DNA of 64,000 nt from Gentiana macrophylla (GCA_026214975.1 CM047817.1:62218407-62282406); one strand, 5' to 3'; numbered from the stretch's first letter, positions 23,398 through 37,155 are shown. Program-made: numbers and translations. The notes: generated by a model from the letters alone, not told the origin.

Positions 23398-25786
23398 TGG
23401 GTTGTATATGTCAATACAGCCAAGTTTGCTACTCAGTCTGCTGAACATAAGCGGTGGAATTGCCTTGGTGAGAATATCAGCATTTTGGTCTGCTGAGGGA
23501 ACATACTGAAGTTGAATGATCTTGGCATCAATCTTCTCTTTAAGGAAATGTCTGTCAATATCCACATGTTTGGTTTTATCATGATGGACTGGATCCTCTG
23601 CCATGCATAAAGCTGAATTATTGTCACAGCAGAGTATGACAGGTTGCTAAGGGGTCCGCTGAAGGTCAGTAAGGACTCTTTTCAGCCATAATGCTTCACA
23701 AATGCCCAAAACCAAAGGTTGCTGAGTTCGAACGATCGCTTTCAGAGACAAGAGGTTGATTCTTGCTTCTCCAAGTGACAAGATTACCCCATACATATGA
23801 GCAATAGCCTGTGGTGGATCTTACGTCTATGTGGCAACCAAATTTACCATCAAGATCGTCAGATAAACCTTCACCGATGCATCAGTAGACTTAGTGAAGT
23901 GTAGGCCCTGGCCAGAGTGGACTTCAAGTATCTCGAGTATTCTGAGACAAACATCCCAATAGTGCTCGGTAGGGCAATGCATGAATTGACTGACAAGGCT
24001 AACTCCATGTGCAATATCATGTCTTGTATGAGAGAGATAGATAAGTTTCCCTACAAGTCTCTGATATTGTTCCTTTCTTACAACAACATTACCATGTACC
24101 AGTGGATTACCTGGTCTCTGGAGATACAAAGAGTTTGCATCCTAGCATGCCGCTTTCTTCAAGCAGTCCAAAGACATACTTCCTCTCTGTGAGACCGAGA
24201 TACCCTGGTCAAGCTTTTACGGATATTTCCATGCCAAGGAAATACTTGAGATATCCCAGATCTTTAACTTGAAACACTTTTTCCAGAAGGGTCTTCAATT
24301 GTTGGATCTCAGCAGGGTCATCACCAGTAAGGATGATATCATCCACATAGACAATAAAAATGGATCTCTTCTCGTTGGTTATTTTGATAAACATGGTGTG
24401 ATCTGAGTTGCATTGATGATATCCAGCAGCTTTAACCACAGTAGTGATTTTGCCAAACCAGGCTCGAGGGGACTGCTTCAGGCCATATAGGGATTTCCTC
24501 AGTTTGCAAACTTTCCCTTGAGTGTGAGTGTTGCCAAAACCAGGGGGTACATTCATATAAAATTCCTCAGTAAGGTCACAATTTAGGAAAGCATTCTTGA
24601 TATCCAATTGGTGGAGAGGCTACCATTTTGGACAAAGAAGTGAGATCAAGACTGCAGACAGTTGTTTAGCTTTGCCACAGTGTGCAAAGGTCTCTTTGTA
24701 GTCAATCCCATATGTTTGAGTGAATCCCCTTGCAACCAGCCTAGCTTTGTATTTGTCAATAGTACCATCAGCATTGTACTTGATAGTGAACAGCCATTTG
24801 CAACTGACTGTCTTCTTTCCATATGGGAGAGTGGTGATGTCCCATGTATGGTTGTCAAGGAAGCGAATATTTCGCTTTTGATGACAAATTTTCCACTTAT
24901 CATGTTGGAGAGCTTCCTGTATATTCTTAGGAATGGTGTGGGAATCCAAGTCCTGTGTAAACATAGCATAAGAAGGTGACAAGTGATCATAAGACACATA
25001 AGTATGAATAGAGTGATTAGTACATGATCTCTTTCCTTTCGGACAAAGAATGGGTCCATCATCACTATCGATGGAATGAGTAGGTCGATGAGGCTCGGAG
25101 ATTGCCGAGGTTCGAGTGGGTTCGATGAGGGTCAGCCGAGGTTCGATGGGTTCATGAGGTCTGCTTTGAGGTTCATGGGGCTCGATGAGTTCTTGAGGTT
25201 CAGTGGGTTTAGTAAGGGTCCGAGTATCATCGAGTCCGTGAGGAGTTGGTTGAGGGATTGGAGTGAGCTCAATTTCAATAAGGTTGCCATCTATGACTGT
25301 CTCAGTAGGTTTGCTGTAGTAAGGGGTTTTTTCAAAGAATTTTACATCCATAGAATTGTAAAATATTTTGTCAGTGGGAGAGTAACACTTGTAACCCTTT
25401 CTATCTTTGGCATAGCCTAGGAAGATGCATTTATGAGCTTTGGGATCAAGTTTGCTTCTGTGTTGGGCATGAATATAGACAAACACAGTACATCCAAAGA
25501 TCTTTGGAGGCAAGTCAGCAATGAGATGAGGACAGGAATGACTTGTCAGCAAGGTTTGAATGGGAGTCTTGAATCCTAACACTCTGCTGGGTAACCTGTT
25601 GATCAGGTATGTGGAAGTTAGTATAGCTTCACCCCACATATATTTAGGCACATGTGTGGTGAACATGACTGATCTAGCCATATCCAGTAAGTGCCTGTTC
25701 TTCCTCTCAGCAACCCCATTTTGCTGAGGTGTCTCTACACAACTACTGGTGTGAACAATTCCCTTATCATTCAGGAAGGTGTTGAG
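23392..25786 (-). pseudogene. Copia integrase C-terminus, reverse transcriptase and RNase H
   Basis: Continues the integrase from the insertion site (NTFLNDKGIVHTSSC, TPQQNGVAERKNRHL, then a 353-residue open frame to 24620 with the GCTVFVYIHAQHRSKLDPKA region and the start of reverse transcriptase, WDITTLPYGKKTVSCKWLF). A single TAG stop before LHQLDIKNAFLN separates the next open frame (24209-24607), which has the catalytic YVDD (FIVYVDDIILTGDD). After GMEISVKA another stop and frame changes follow. RNase H pieces are at 23827-24129 and 23392-23604 (KTKHVDIDRHFLKEKI, ADILTKAIPP). Confidence 0.92.
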
Positions 25787-27563
25787 TGAAGGATGCAGGT
25801 TCTTAAATCTAAACGAGTTAGATCTACGCGCAGCGGATGGATCACGATTTATACATCACAATACATAATTAAAGGACTTAAATTACTACAAGGGGTTAAG
25901 AAAAACATACCAATAGTAAGGAAGAAAAGCTTTAATCTTAGGATGACAAGCCTTGATTTTCCAATGTGTTCTCCAAACGGTGGTTGGTGGACACCGATTC
26001 TTGGAATTGGAACCTCCTTGATATGCAACCGAGAAAAACCCTAAGTTTTTCTCCAACCGGGTGGAGCTAAGGATCGAACTCCTTAGCATTTTTTCTTTAT
26101 AAATTTCGTGGATTTCTCTTCACCTAGGGCTCGGGGAGAACTCTCTTTTTATAGGCAAAATCCAAGAGAGAAAACCTATACCCAATCGGTTTAACAAAAT
26201 AAAAGAGATAATTCTAATTATTATTATCCAATAAAAATAAGAGATAATTACAATCTTATAATAAGAAAATATAATTATCCTTATAGTTAAGAGATAAATA
26301 ATAAATAAATTATTTCCTTTTATTTATCCAATTAATTATTTAACAAATAAATAACTAATTACACAATATGTCATTATCCAGAAAATTAATTTCTTGGAAA
26401 ATCCAAGACATATTGGCGCCACACTAAGCTCACTGCGCCCACGAAAATGCCTTTCACATGTATTATATTATTTAAATTTAACTAAATAATATTCATGCAT
26501 ATCAATTAATTAGCCCACCAATTAATTATCACTGAGAGCCCAAATAACAAGATTATTAGTCCAAATTACGAAGCCACATCGGGGGACCATGGACCTATAA
26601 CCGTAGCTCCAATAATTAATTATTCATCGAACGTAATAAGTACATTAATTATTAATTCCGGGATTACGCCACCATAAACCCGAATCGAACTCTACCGATT
26701 ATAGATGTATACTTATACTCAACCCATGTGAGTGAATAAGCGTCCATTGATATAATCACTACATACGGATTAACCCTCCATAGATCGTCCATTCTCGAGG
26801 GGAAGTCTCCGTGAACCCGACTCGAGAATATCTTATCCTTATTTACCATCAACCCCTGATGATCAATTAGTTCACATATCGACTAGTGATCAATTAGTCT
26901 AATATGAACTCCCGGGATCGATCACTTTCTTAGGGCTAACAAATAAGGGGACTGTCTCTCTACTTCCAACGGGAAGGAATGGATTCCATGTCTGTGAAAA
27001 TCAGAACTACTCACTCATCTGGAGATAGTGCCAATGAGAAGTGGCTTGGAACACATATTTAAGTGAACCGTAACTAACACATCAAACACTACCCCGGGAC
27101 AAGCAGCACCCTGTGATCACCTCAGGATTAAGGTTGATCCATATATGATCATCTAATGATTTAATAAGATTCCTCGATTACGGAATTATATCAAGAAATA
27201 CAGATTAAATCGGTCCAGTCCTATATGAATGCCATCATATATAAATGCCCCACGTAGGTACCCCTACCGACAAACCGATAAGACTATCACACCCTAAGGT
27301 GTTCAGGCGCATTATTGGTGTTTTAATCAAGAGACCCTAAACTCGATTAAGTTCACCACGGACTAACAGTTTAAGTATACCACCACTAACTCAATCCTCA
27401 CGTGTAATCCATACACTGAGTTAAGTGGTTACATACGATATACTTAGGGGTTTGCAAGCAGTGTATTACTTTACAAGCACAAAGCAAGTAATAAGGTGAG
27501 ATAAGTTCATCATTCATTATTAAAAACAATTACACAAATTGTCTTTCGGCACTACACCTAACA
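25787..27563 (-). repeat. 3' LTR of the nested element
   Basis: 1777 bp. Minus strand starts TGTTAGGTGTAGTGCCGAAA and ends GCATCCTTCA. A TATA-like CTATAAAAAG lies near 26130-26150 on the minus strand. Colinear with the solo LTR 28939-30672 in inverse orientation. Confidence 0.9.
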
Positions 27564-27576
27564 ATCTCCCACTTGC
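27564..27576 (-). other. Polypurine tract of the nested element
   Basis: GCAAGTGGGAGAT on the minus strand, abutting the 3' LTR. The same tract is at 52517-52531 in the other long-LTR Copia element. Confidence 0.85.
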
Positions 27577-28933
27577 ACGAAATGACAAGCAACGATTGTT
27601 TTAGAGCACACCCTTTCTCATCTTATTCACAACACTCTCCCACTTGCTCTAAAAGCAGATGAGCCATATCCATCAATGCCATACCCTCCAAGCACTCGAC
27701 TTAGTACACTGATTAGTTAGGTTGTCGACTGAGACGATCTTTAGGATTGAAACGTTGCGGTCCTTCCAATCAGCGGTACTCTCTGTCAATATGCTTTTGA
27801 CTTCTTATGACCGAGAAGATCCTTCTAAGCTATCTCTTCACTATTTTCATGATGAAGTGATATCGGCTTATCGGACTTCGGAATTTCTCCCGCACCAAAA
27901 AGGAAATTCTAAGCATTATGAGTAAACGCTGAGCCCGAGATCAACTTAATGATCATCCTTAATCTGACTACAAGTCAGAATCAGTGTAGTCAACCATATT
28001 CAAGTTTGCACCTGAATATACAAGCATATGATTCCTTGTTATCTAAAGATACTTGAGGACGTACTAAACCGCTACTTATTGCTCGAATCCAAGATTCGAT
28101 TACTATTGACTTGTGATAACCTGACTTGCCATTATCCAAGAGAGACTCTATCCCATTTTCTCTTTATCCGAAGATTTAGAGAATCATTCCTGAGAGGTAG
28201 GGTAGGACCACTCTCGATGAATGTTGCATACGTATATGCATGATCGTCTTATTCAATAAGATAGGTGGGATAGCCAATGACTCATTCTCGTGAATTTGAC
28301 CGAATCAGATTCTTAGAATATAGTCCAATTCTCTCATCCAGAGAATCTTGGCCTGTCAGTTTCCGACTTCAGATAGCACACACATGTTGTTTCCAACTGT
28401 TTCAGTGTTATCATTCATGAACACTAATACTACTATTTTACCAATGTTGATACCCAGTCTACAAAAGACTTATCAATATTCTGGTCAAGTCCACATATTT
28501 TAAAACATGCGACTTTTAATGACCGAGAGGTTCTCTTACATCCACAAAAGACATAAGTCCCGGCAAATAACTCCGCCATTTGTTCTAACCAAGACCCTTC
28601 TGTTCCGAATGAATCCAGACTCTGTTTTACGGCAAGAAAGTCTCAGGGAATCACCCTTATTTTCTGCTTTTTAACGAAATCTAGCAAGACTGAGTGGTGA
28701 GAGAGTTCAATGTCTGGTTAACTCTCTACTTGTCAGGGAATCACCCCAATACCACTCAGCTTTGTGCTGAAAATTTAAACTTTCCTATTCATTTGACTCT
28801 TTTCAGTGTAGATCCAATTGCTCCCACTGGGCCTGAGACACTCAGGTGGTTCTACAAGAGGCTGAACAGAACTGGAGTACCAAAAAAACTCCATTCACAG
28901 GGTTAAGGCTTTCAAACCAACCTCTATGATCAG
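27577..28933 (-). other. Interior of the nested element, 3' part, noncoding
   Basis: No frame resembles a retroelement protein; open frames are at most about 70 residues on either strand. Ends at AATCC, the target site of the solo LTR. Confidence 0.6.
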
Positions 28934-28938
28934 AATCC

Positions 28939-30672
28939 TGTTAGGTGTAGTGCCCGAAAGACAATTTGTGTAATTGTTTTTAATAATGAATGATGTAATT
29001 TTATCTCACCTTATTACTTGCTTTGTGCTTGTAAAGTAATACACTTTGCTTCAAACCCTATGTATATCTCAGATGTAACCACTTAACTCGGTGTATGGAT
29101 TACACGTGAGGATTGAGTTAAGCGGTGATATACTTAAATCTGTTAGTCCGTGGTGAACTTAATCGAGATTAGGTCTCTTGATTAAAACACCAATAATGCG
29201 CCTAGAACACCTTAGGGTGTGATAGTCTTATCCGGACTGTCGGTAGAGGGTACCTACGTGGGGCATTTATATATGATGGCATTCATATAGGACTGGACCG
29301 ATTTAATCTGTATTTCTCGGTATAATTCCGTAATCGAGGAATCTTATTAAATCATTAGATGATCATATATGGATCAACCTTAATCCCGAGGTGATCACGA
29401 GTCTTTGTTTGTCCCGGGGTAGTGTTTGATGTGTTTAGTTACGGTTCACTTAAATAATGTGTTCCAAGCCACTTCTCATTGGCACTATCTCCGGATGAGT
29501 GAGTAGTTCGATTTTCACGAGACATGGAATCCATTCCTTCCTCAAGGGAAGTAGAGAGACAGATCCCTTATTTGTTAGCCCTAAGAAAATGATCGATGGG
29601 CCCAGTTCATGTTAGACTAATTAGCTACTAGTCAGATATGTGAACTAATTGATCACTAGGGGTTAATGGTAAATAAGGATAAGATATTCTGAGTCGGGTT
29701 CACGGAGACTTCCCACTCAGAATGGATAGTCTATGGAGGGTTAATCCGTATGTAGTGATTATATCAATGGACGCTTATTCACTCTATGGGTTGAGTATAA
29801 GTATACATCTATAATCGGTAGAGTTCGTTTCGGGTTTATGGTGGCGTAATCCCGCAATTAATAATTAATGGACTTATTCGGTTCGATGAATAATTAATTA
29901 TTGAGCTCACGGTTATAGGTCCATGGTCCCCGATGTGGCTTCGTAATTCGGACTAATAATCTTGTTATTTGGGCCTCATTGATAATTAATTGGTCAATAT
30001 TAATTAATTGATATGCATGGATATTATTTAGTTGGCTAAATAATACACATGAAAGACATTTTATGTGGGCTTAGTGAACCCCAAAGGTGGCGCCAGTATT
30101 TGTTAATTAATTAGAGAGAAATTAGTTTTCTTGGATAATTATTTGACATGTGATTTATCATTTATTTGTTAAATGATAATTCATGGAATATTAGATAATA
30201 ATAGGATTTATCCTAATTTGTTTGGGATAATCATTTTATTTATCTTTTATTTGGAATAAAGGTTTAATGGAATAATTATCTCTTAATTATTTAATCCTTG
30301 GAGGACAAGGTTTACTCTCCTATATAAAGAGAGTTCTCCCAAGCCTCAACACACTTTGGCATAATTCGACCACCATATCAAAAGGGAGAGGAAAAATTAG
30401 TTTTCTCTTGTCTAGGGTTTTATAAGAAGAAAAACTCTAAGTTTTTCTTGGTTTTGCATATCAAGGAGGTTCGTGTAACAAGAAGGGTGTCCACCAACCG
30501 CCGTTTGGAGAACACATCGGAAGATCTTGGCTTCTCTTCCTAATATTGGTAACATGATCTCAACCCCCTTGTAGTTGTTAAATCCTTTGATTATGTTTTA
30601 TGATATGTAAATCGTGATCCGTCCGCTGCCTATAGATCTAACTTGGTTAGATCTAAGAACCTGCATCCTTCA
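28939..30672 (+). repeat. Solo LTR with perfect target duplication
   Basis: 1734 bp, TGTTAGGTGTAGTGCCCGAA to GCATCCTTCA, flanked by AATCC at 28934-28938 and 30673-30677. Same family as its host element but in the opposite orientation. It is the innermost layer of the nest. Confidence 0.93.
30321..30328 (+). promoter_or_regulatory. TATA box of the solo LTR
   Basis: TATATAAA within 'ctctcctatataaagagag', at the equivalent place to 50659-50666. It marks the U3/R transition of this LTR family, about 340 bp before the LTR end. Confidence 0.65.
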
Positions 30673-30677
30673 AATCC

Positions 30678-33600
30678 TATACAGCCCACCAAGAGCCATA
30701 GGTTATCAATCACCCCAGCAGACTGTAAAGTCCACAAAACCATAATGGGTCAACGGTTAAACCATACTCCCACTGCGTTTTGGGTGGATTGACATTCTGA
30801 TCTAGTAGTACTTATCAGTGTAATCACCAACAACTGAGGTTGGACGTGGTCTGATTAAATCAGATAGTAACTACCTTTGGGTAATCGTACTCCAAGGTTT
30901 AATGCTACTTTTTATAGATTCTATAAAAAGCCTTGTGACAGTTCAACCGTCACTTTCTGATCTCAAGAATCTTACAACCAACCTTCACTCGTCTCATTAA
31001 GGCATTTCATGAACAAATAAAATCGAACGTATCAAAAAATCTTCAGTCCTACCTTCAAGCATTAAATGCTAAATGCCTACATTTACGGAAGTGGTGTCAA
31101 CCAAATTCACTCCTTATCCATAAAATCACTAGCATCTTCTAGGTAGACTTCTCGGTTTACATAATAATGTTAACCGTTATTTTGCAACCAATTATCTTAA
31201 CCGAGTTTAGCGAAGTATTGTAGTACATCAATAACTATATAGGGCAAGTTTATGGTTTCTTTCTCGATGAGAAACATTCCACTAGGAGGCGGTGAGCATC
31301 GGTCCCAAGACTATGCTATAGCCTATTTATGAGCATGGAATACTCTATTCTCTCGCTAAAATCGAGACTCCTCCTCGTATTCTTTTGATAAACTAAATCG
31401 CGTTTGGTAGTTATCGGACAAAATGTCACCACTTAAAAACTCCCACTAGCTTGTGTCTCTCACTAGACCCGAAGGTCATGATGAACAAGCTATGTTACCC
31501 TTCAAATCTATTACCCTCTCCCAATTGAAAGGAAACTTAGTCATTGTTCCTTTGAGATAGTGTTCTAGACCGGGAGATAGGAATCACCCTTAGCCACCGT
31601 CATGTCTTATCTCTAGGATATATGCACTAATTAATAGATATTGAAGGTCGTTTATCTTAATACGAAACCTTTTACCTTTAATAGTTTTAGATGTGGTACA
31701 CATACCTATTCAAATTTTCTTAGTGGTTCTGTCTTTATCAAACAAAAGTCCGAGTCACTGATTCGCATTACAAAATGTCATCTTCACTTTGTTTAAGGCA
31801 ACTATAGTATCGAGATAAAAGTGAATCCATTTGTTTCAACGAATCTGTAAACAGAAAAAATAAATTTTTCTGTGATATTCAAGGATAGAATCCGAAATTC
31901 ATTTCCTTATATCACTCCCACTATTATAGCTGAAATAACTGCCCGTTGTCTACTTTATTAATTGTTAATGCACAGCTTCCTTGTTCTTCCAAAGAACTAA
32001 GCTACCGAGTCAAGTTACTCGGTTTAAGAAAGTCGCTAAGGATTCATTGGTTAAGTGCTCCGAAATCACTTTCCTTATCCTATACTTTCTATAATTAATT
32101 TTTCGGTTTAGCCTCAAAACTTTAGTTAATATGATTAACACTTATAGACATTCTTTCTCATTCTCAACTTTCCTTAAAAGGAAATAGTCTTGAACTAGCA
32201 GTTCAATTGAGTAGACACTACTCGTGAACTGTGGGATGTCTAATGAAAGCGTTACCCAGTGGGACTAATTTTCTAATAAATTAGAAAAACAACAGATAAA
32301 AGCTCCCACTAGTTTATCGGTTCTAAATACCGTCGCGACACTTTAATTTATGATTCTCTAATTTTTCTATTAGAAAATTTCTCGTGTAGACACTACACAA
32401 TTAAAATTCACTAGAAGAATTTTATCGTCCCAATCATCTTTCAAACTAACTATGGTTGTCTCTCGTTCAACACGAGTGACAATGATGTTGACATACTTAT
32501 TTACGTCACTTAAGTCTTGAAGGCTCAAGAAAAATATCTCTTCCGAAAAATTAATCGCATGTAAGATCAATAAGTACAACGTTCTAGTTACTTGCTACTT
32601 TTAACGAAGTCATTACTAGTCAATTTTACACTAGCGATCTAGCACCCTGTAGAGATATATAAATAGTTGTAAATAAAAATGACAGAAAATAAATCCAAAT
32701 CATACACTACTAATAAATTTTAGGAACATAAACTAAGTACTTATAGTCTATCCTACCGTTCCAAGGATTTAATCTAATGCCTCAGTGCCGCCTTAGGGTA
32801 GGTCAAAGAGGTTTCGATTAATATTGAAGATAAGATTGAGAATCGAACATCTCATTTGTGATCGTCAATCACCTTTCCTTTTTCAACCAAGGTATTACCA
32901 AAATACCCTTTATGAGTGTGACCTCATCGTTTGATTTTTAGGTAGACCCAGTATGCCGCCTTAGGGTCGGTCGGTGACCCGATGAGTACCCAAAATCCTA
33001 TCCTTTCGGAGACCAAGCCTTGAATTTTGATAGCGGTGAAGGCCTTCCTTAGGGGCGAAATCAAAGCCGCACGAGGCGTCACCATTCTCTCACGTTGCTT
33101 GTGTCAACAAGAGAGGCCATGGGGTCGGCCGTCGCCTCTCCGCTCCCACTCAATATTTTGAAAAAGTGGTGGGTTTATCGATCACGTTTTGGACTTGATG
33201 TTACATTAAGGAACAATAAATCATAGGCCCGAATGTTGTCGATTCGTGGGCTAGCCCACCCGACCTATTCGTTGGAACATATGTGGCCGTCGGACGGGTC
33301 AAGACTAGGGAGCTCCGCTGAGCCGTAGTGGCTCTTCGGATGGCTCACCCTTGCCGCACTTCGCAAATGCCACACGTGGAGGGTGAAGTCGATCGAGCCG
33401 TAGTCTTTGTTGACCACCCAACCGTGGTTAAACCACTTTCGAACCATGTTTGCCCGTGATTATCCAATCCTTAAGCATCAAACTTTCACGTAGAGACTAC
33501 GGAACAAAACGTAATCTCGTCTGGTAAGGTGGAATTCACCGAGAATCCAACACCTTAACCACGAGGTTTCGAGATTTTACTCCTTATGCTTTCGCAGAGT

Positions 33601-34737
33601 GGGATTCACCGAGAATCTATCACCCAACCTCGACGATTGAAAAAACCCATGTTCCTCGGTTTTACCCTAATTAGTTTCTAATTAATATCAAACAATTAAT
33701 TAAAACTAATTGCGTGTTTTATACATGCCTAACTAATTCCTCAATTAATTTCTACATGTATGCATATGGAGTGTAATTCATGATATGATGCATGTCATGG
33801 CAATTTTCCGGTTCTACACATACAATCTAAACATGTATACTAGTGCGGAAAATAAACACCGAGATGGACCGTTGGCACCCCCGTATCTAATCTATTAAAA
33901 ATAAATAACCAAAACCTTAACTAGGGTTTACTTCTTTCTAACATAATCTGCAGCTGTTTAAAATCTTCGACGATCGGCAAACCAAACGAACTCGGATCAC
34001 GACTAAACTTTTCAGATCTGTTCCTCACTCCTTGGAATTCATTATGGACAGTTGGATCGGAGCTTTGACTTGTCAATCTTCTCCAGTGAGCCGCCCAACT
34101 TGCTGCTGAATCTGACTTTTACAACAGCGCATCAATGACTTCCCGAGGCCGATTGGGAATCGAGATGAATCCCGATCGACCTGAAATTTTTATACCACGT
34201 CCAAAACTGCATATGTTTCGATCTGACCGGTTGGATTTGCGTTTTAACGGTCCAAACTCTCCCAGAAATTCGAGGAAGTCACATGTAGGGTTTCTGTGAA
34301 TCCTGCGTTTTTCTGTTACAGCAGCTTCTTTGCAGCAACAAACGGATATCCAAACGGACTCCGATCGATGCCAAATTTTGTGGAATTGTTTATCATCTTC
34401 CAATCTTGATTATGACTGGTGGGATCGTCATTTCAACGGCTCGATCAACGGGAAAAACGAAATAGATAAACAACTACTAAACAGATCTATTTTCTGGAAA
34501 TTAAAATTGCAATAAAAATAAATTACATAATTTCCTATACTCATATGAACGAATTTTCATCGTTTATATGAGTTTACAATAGATCTAAACGGGTAAACAG
34601 TGCCAACCCCCAATTCATCTCTTCAACCATAGCAATTAATCATTATCAATGCATAAAACAATAAATAAAATTTACCTACATGCAATTCCACTCCTTTAAA
34701 TCGTTTAATTATGATTATGACTATATAAATCGTGGAA
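30678..34737 (-). other. Interior of the nested element, 5' part, noncoding
   Basis: No polyprotein. On the minus strand it matches 60506-63137 in order: the leader next to the primer site, a region with 'atgcatgtcatggcaatt', and two copies of a motif like GACCTACCCTAAGGCGGCA (about 32790-32815 and 32942-32970). The longest open frame (34119-34403, minus) resembles nothing I know. Confidence 0.6.
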
Positions 34738-34753
34738 CCTGGCTCCGATACCA
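34738..34753 (-). other. Primer binding site of the nested element
   Basis: TGGTATCGGAGCCAGG on the minus strand, two bases from the LTR: initiator-Met tRNA complement with one change. Confidence 0.88.
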
Positions 34754-34755
34754 CA

Positions 34756-35337
34756 TGAAGGATGCGGGTTCTTAGATCTAAACGAGTTAGATCTACGCGC
34801 AGCGGATGGATCACGATTCATACATCACAATACATAATTAAAGGACTTAAATTACTACAAGGGGTTAATAAAAACATACCAATAGTAAGGAAGAAAAGCT
34901 TTAATCTTAGGATGAGAAGCCTTGATTTTCCAATGTGTTCTCCAAACGGTGGTTGGTGGACACCGATTCTTGGAATTGGAACCTCCTTGATATGCAACCG
35001 AGAAAAACCCTAAGTTTTTCTCCAACCGGGTGGAGCTAAGGATCGAACTCCTTAGCCTTTTTTCTTTATAAATTTCGTGGCTTTCTCTTCACCTAGGGCT
35101 CGGGGAGAACTCTCTTTTTATAGGCAAAATCCAAGAGAGAAAACCTATACCCAATCGGTTTAACAAAATAAAAGAGATAATTCTAATTATTATTATCCAA
35201 TAAAAATAAGAGATAATTACAATCCTATAATAAGAAAATATAATTATCCTTATAGTTAAGAGATAAATAATAAATAAATTATTTCCTATTATTTATCCAA
35301 TTAATTATTTAACAAATAAATAACTAATTACACAATA
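34756..35337 (-). repeat. Truncated 5' LTR of the nested element
   Basis: Matches 25787-26368 base for base except about nine changes, then stops. The first ~1.2 kb expected on the minus strand (most of U3) is missing, yet the next five bases are the target duplication. Confidence 0.88.
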
Positions 35338-35342
35338 CTGAG

Positions 35343-36180
35343 GTTGGACTCATAGTATTCCAGGGCATTATCTATTTTTAAGATTTTAATCTTAGTGTCA
35401 AATTGAGTGGATACCATGTTATAGAATTCTTGGAAGATGGTTCCAACTTCAGATTTATCTTTCATCAGAAACAGCCATGTGATCCTGGTGTGGTCATCTA
35501 TGAAAGTGACAAACCACCTCTTTCCTGTTATACTTTTAACTCTTGAGGGTCCCCAGACATCACTATGAATCAAAGTGAAAGGTGTGGAAGGTAAATAAGG
35601 TATTTTAGTATACACAGATTTAGTAAGGTTAGCAAAACCGACAAATATCACATTGAAGGTCACTGAGGTTACATCCTTTAAACAATTCAGAATTAAAGAA
35701 TTTAAATAACCAAAACTTGGATGACTCTAGCCTATAATGCCATAACATGATATTGTCTAAGGTTTGGTTGCAGTCATCTTGAGGCGCTTCGATCTTTCAA
35801 TCTTACTGTCTTGGCGAGGTAGACCATAAACAATCTGAGCGAGGCTTTAGCTCTCCCAATCACTTCTGTGAAGAAAGATCCTGGAAAATACACTGATTGT
35901 CATTAAACAAGACTGTCCAATTTAGGTCTTTAGTGAGTCTACTGACATATATAAGGTTACAGTCTAATTTAGGAACAAATAGGACATCTTGAAGGTATTT
36001 CTTATCAGTAAGTTTAATATTTCCAACACCTTGTGCACATAAGATAGATCCATCAGCAATCCTAATATTGTGGGTTTGATAACAGGGCCTAAACTGAGAT
36101 ATGAGACTCTTGTTACCAGTCATATGGGATGAAGCCCCAGAATCAACAATCCAAGTATCATTACTGAGAGGTGAGTGGAA
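35343..36180 (-). pseudogene. Copia protease and integrase N-terminal part
   Basis: Near 36123-36165 the minus strand reads DTWIVDSGASSHMTGN, an aspartic protease site with D-S-G-A intact. The frame continues to about 35860 (YLQDVLFVPKLDCNLIYVS), then breaks. The integrase core resumes at 35663 (LIHSDVWGPSRVKS, WFVTFIDDHTRITWLFLM) and runs to YYESNL, where the nested element interrupts it at 35342. The reading frame matches exactly that on the other side of the insertion. Confidence 0.88.
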
Positions 36181-36219
36181 GATACTGCTTTAGCATGAGT
36201 AGCTATGTCGTTGATAGAA

Positions 36220-37155
36220 CTACCTTCCTTTTGTTGAGCAATGAAGGCTTTGAAAGCGACAAATCGAGCATCCAACATGGTATCTTTGTTCCTTCTTCAC
36301 CGACATGCCCGCCTCGACTCTCCTGGTTGGTTTGGAGGGTTTAAAGGAATTAGGCTTACCATGTAGTTTCCAAACTAGTGTCCTTGGTGTGATTTGTGCG
36401 TTTGCGGTGGTCACGAACAACTTTCCTGTCTTCTCGGTAGGGGTTCTGTAAGTCTCAAAGAACCTTAGCAGGCTTCCTGACCACCAACATTGCTGAGCTA
36501 TCAGTAGGGTGATTAGCAGGGTTGCTTTGCAGCATTACTTTTCTCCTGCTTTCCTCATGTTTGACTTCAGCAAACACATATTTGAGGTTGTGGAGAGGTT
36601 TAGTAGCCAGAACTCTACCTCTAAAATCATCAAGGGATGAGTTCAGTCCTGTAAGGAACTTGAATGCCCTCTTTTTCTCAATGATATTCTTGTATAAGGC
36701 AGCATCCTCTATATCCTTCCATGGGTGAATTTCCAACATATCTAGGTGTTGCCATGCCTTAGATAGTTGGTTGAAGTACTGAGTTACAGACAGATCTCCT
36801 TGCCTGCAATTTTGGATTTGAGCTTCAAGATCATAGACCTCAGATGTATTGTCCTTTTTTAAGTAAAGGTCTCTGGCATTGTCCCAGATCTCCTTTGCAG
36901 TATCATACATCATGAAGTTCTCACTGATCTCTTTTGTCATTGACCTCATGAGGATGGTCATGACTTGGTTATTTTCTGTATCCCATGCTCCAAACTTGGG
37001 GTCGGGCCAAAGAGGCGGAGTTTGGAACCGCACAAGTATCCCATCTTGCTCGCCGAGATATACATTTTCATAGATCTTGACCACAGCAGGTAGTTTGTTG
37101 CCGTCAAGTCCGTGATTTGTAAATGAATGGTTTTAAGACCCCAGCTCACAGGCAA
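36220..37155 (-). pseudogene. Copia gag fragments
   Basis: Starts with a typical gag N-terminus (LTATNYLLWSRSMKMYISA) near 37060-37155, then changes frame and continues as a 209-residue piece (36455-37084) with the gag landmarks MTKEISENFMMYDTAKEIW and LSVTQYFNQLSKAWQHLD. The zinc knuckle near 36365-36425 is degenerate: the frame now reads VRDHRKRTNHTKDT where CxxC...H...C is expected, and WKLHGKP follows in another frame. Gag would form the capsid-like particle; this copy cannot make an intact protein. Confidence 0.85.

Larger units (their letters stand above)
25787..35337 (-). mobile_element. Noncoding long-LTR retrotransposon nested in the Copia integrase
   Basis: The left LTR (25787-27563), polypurine tract, interior, initiator-Met primer site and right LTR (34756-35337) all read on the minus strand. 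Target duplication is TTGAG at 25782-25786 and CTGAG at 35338-35342 (one mismatch), and the host integrase frame is continuous across it. The interior has no gag-pol. LTR length, the tract AAGTGGGAGAT and the TGTTAGG start resemble the Angela group of Copia; this is inference. The right (5') LTR keeps only 582 of 1777 bp yet abuts the target duplication. Over those 582 bp the LTRs differ at only about nine positions. Confidence 0.85.

Noticed and set aside
24662..25420. Plus-strand open frames of 105 and 114 residues
   Set aside because: Antisense shadows of the Copia integrase/reverse transcriptase frame on the minus strand.
25793..26044. 83-residue open frame conserved at 25793 and 34762
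   Set aside because: Lies in the two LTRs of one element; conservation reflects LTR identity, not selection on protein.
34119..34403. 94-residue minus-strand open frame in the noncoding long-LTR element
   Set aside because: Resembles no retroelement protein. I found no conserved frame in the matching region near 60550-60900.
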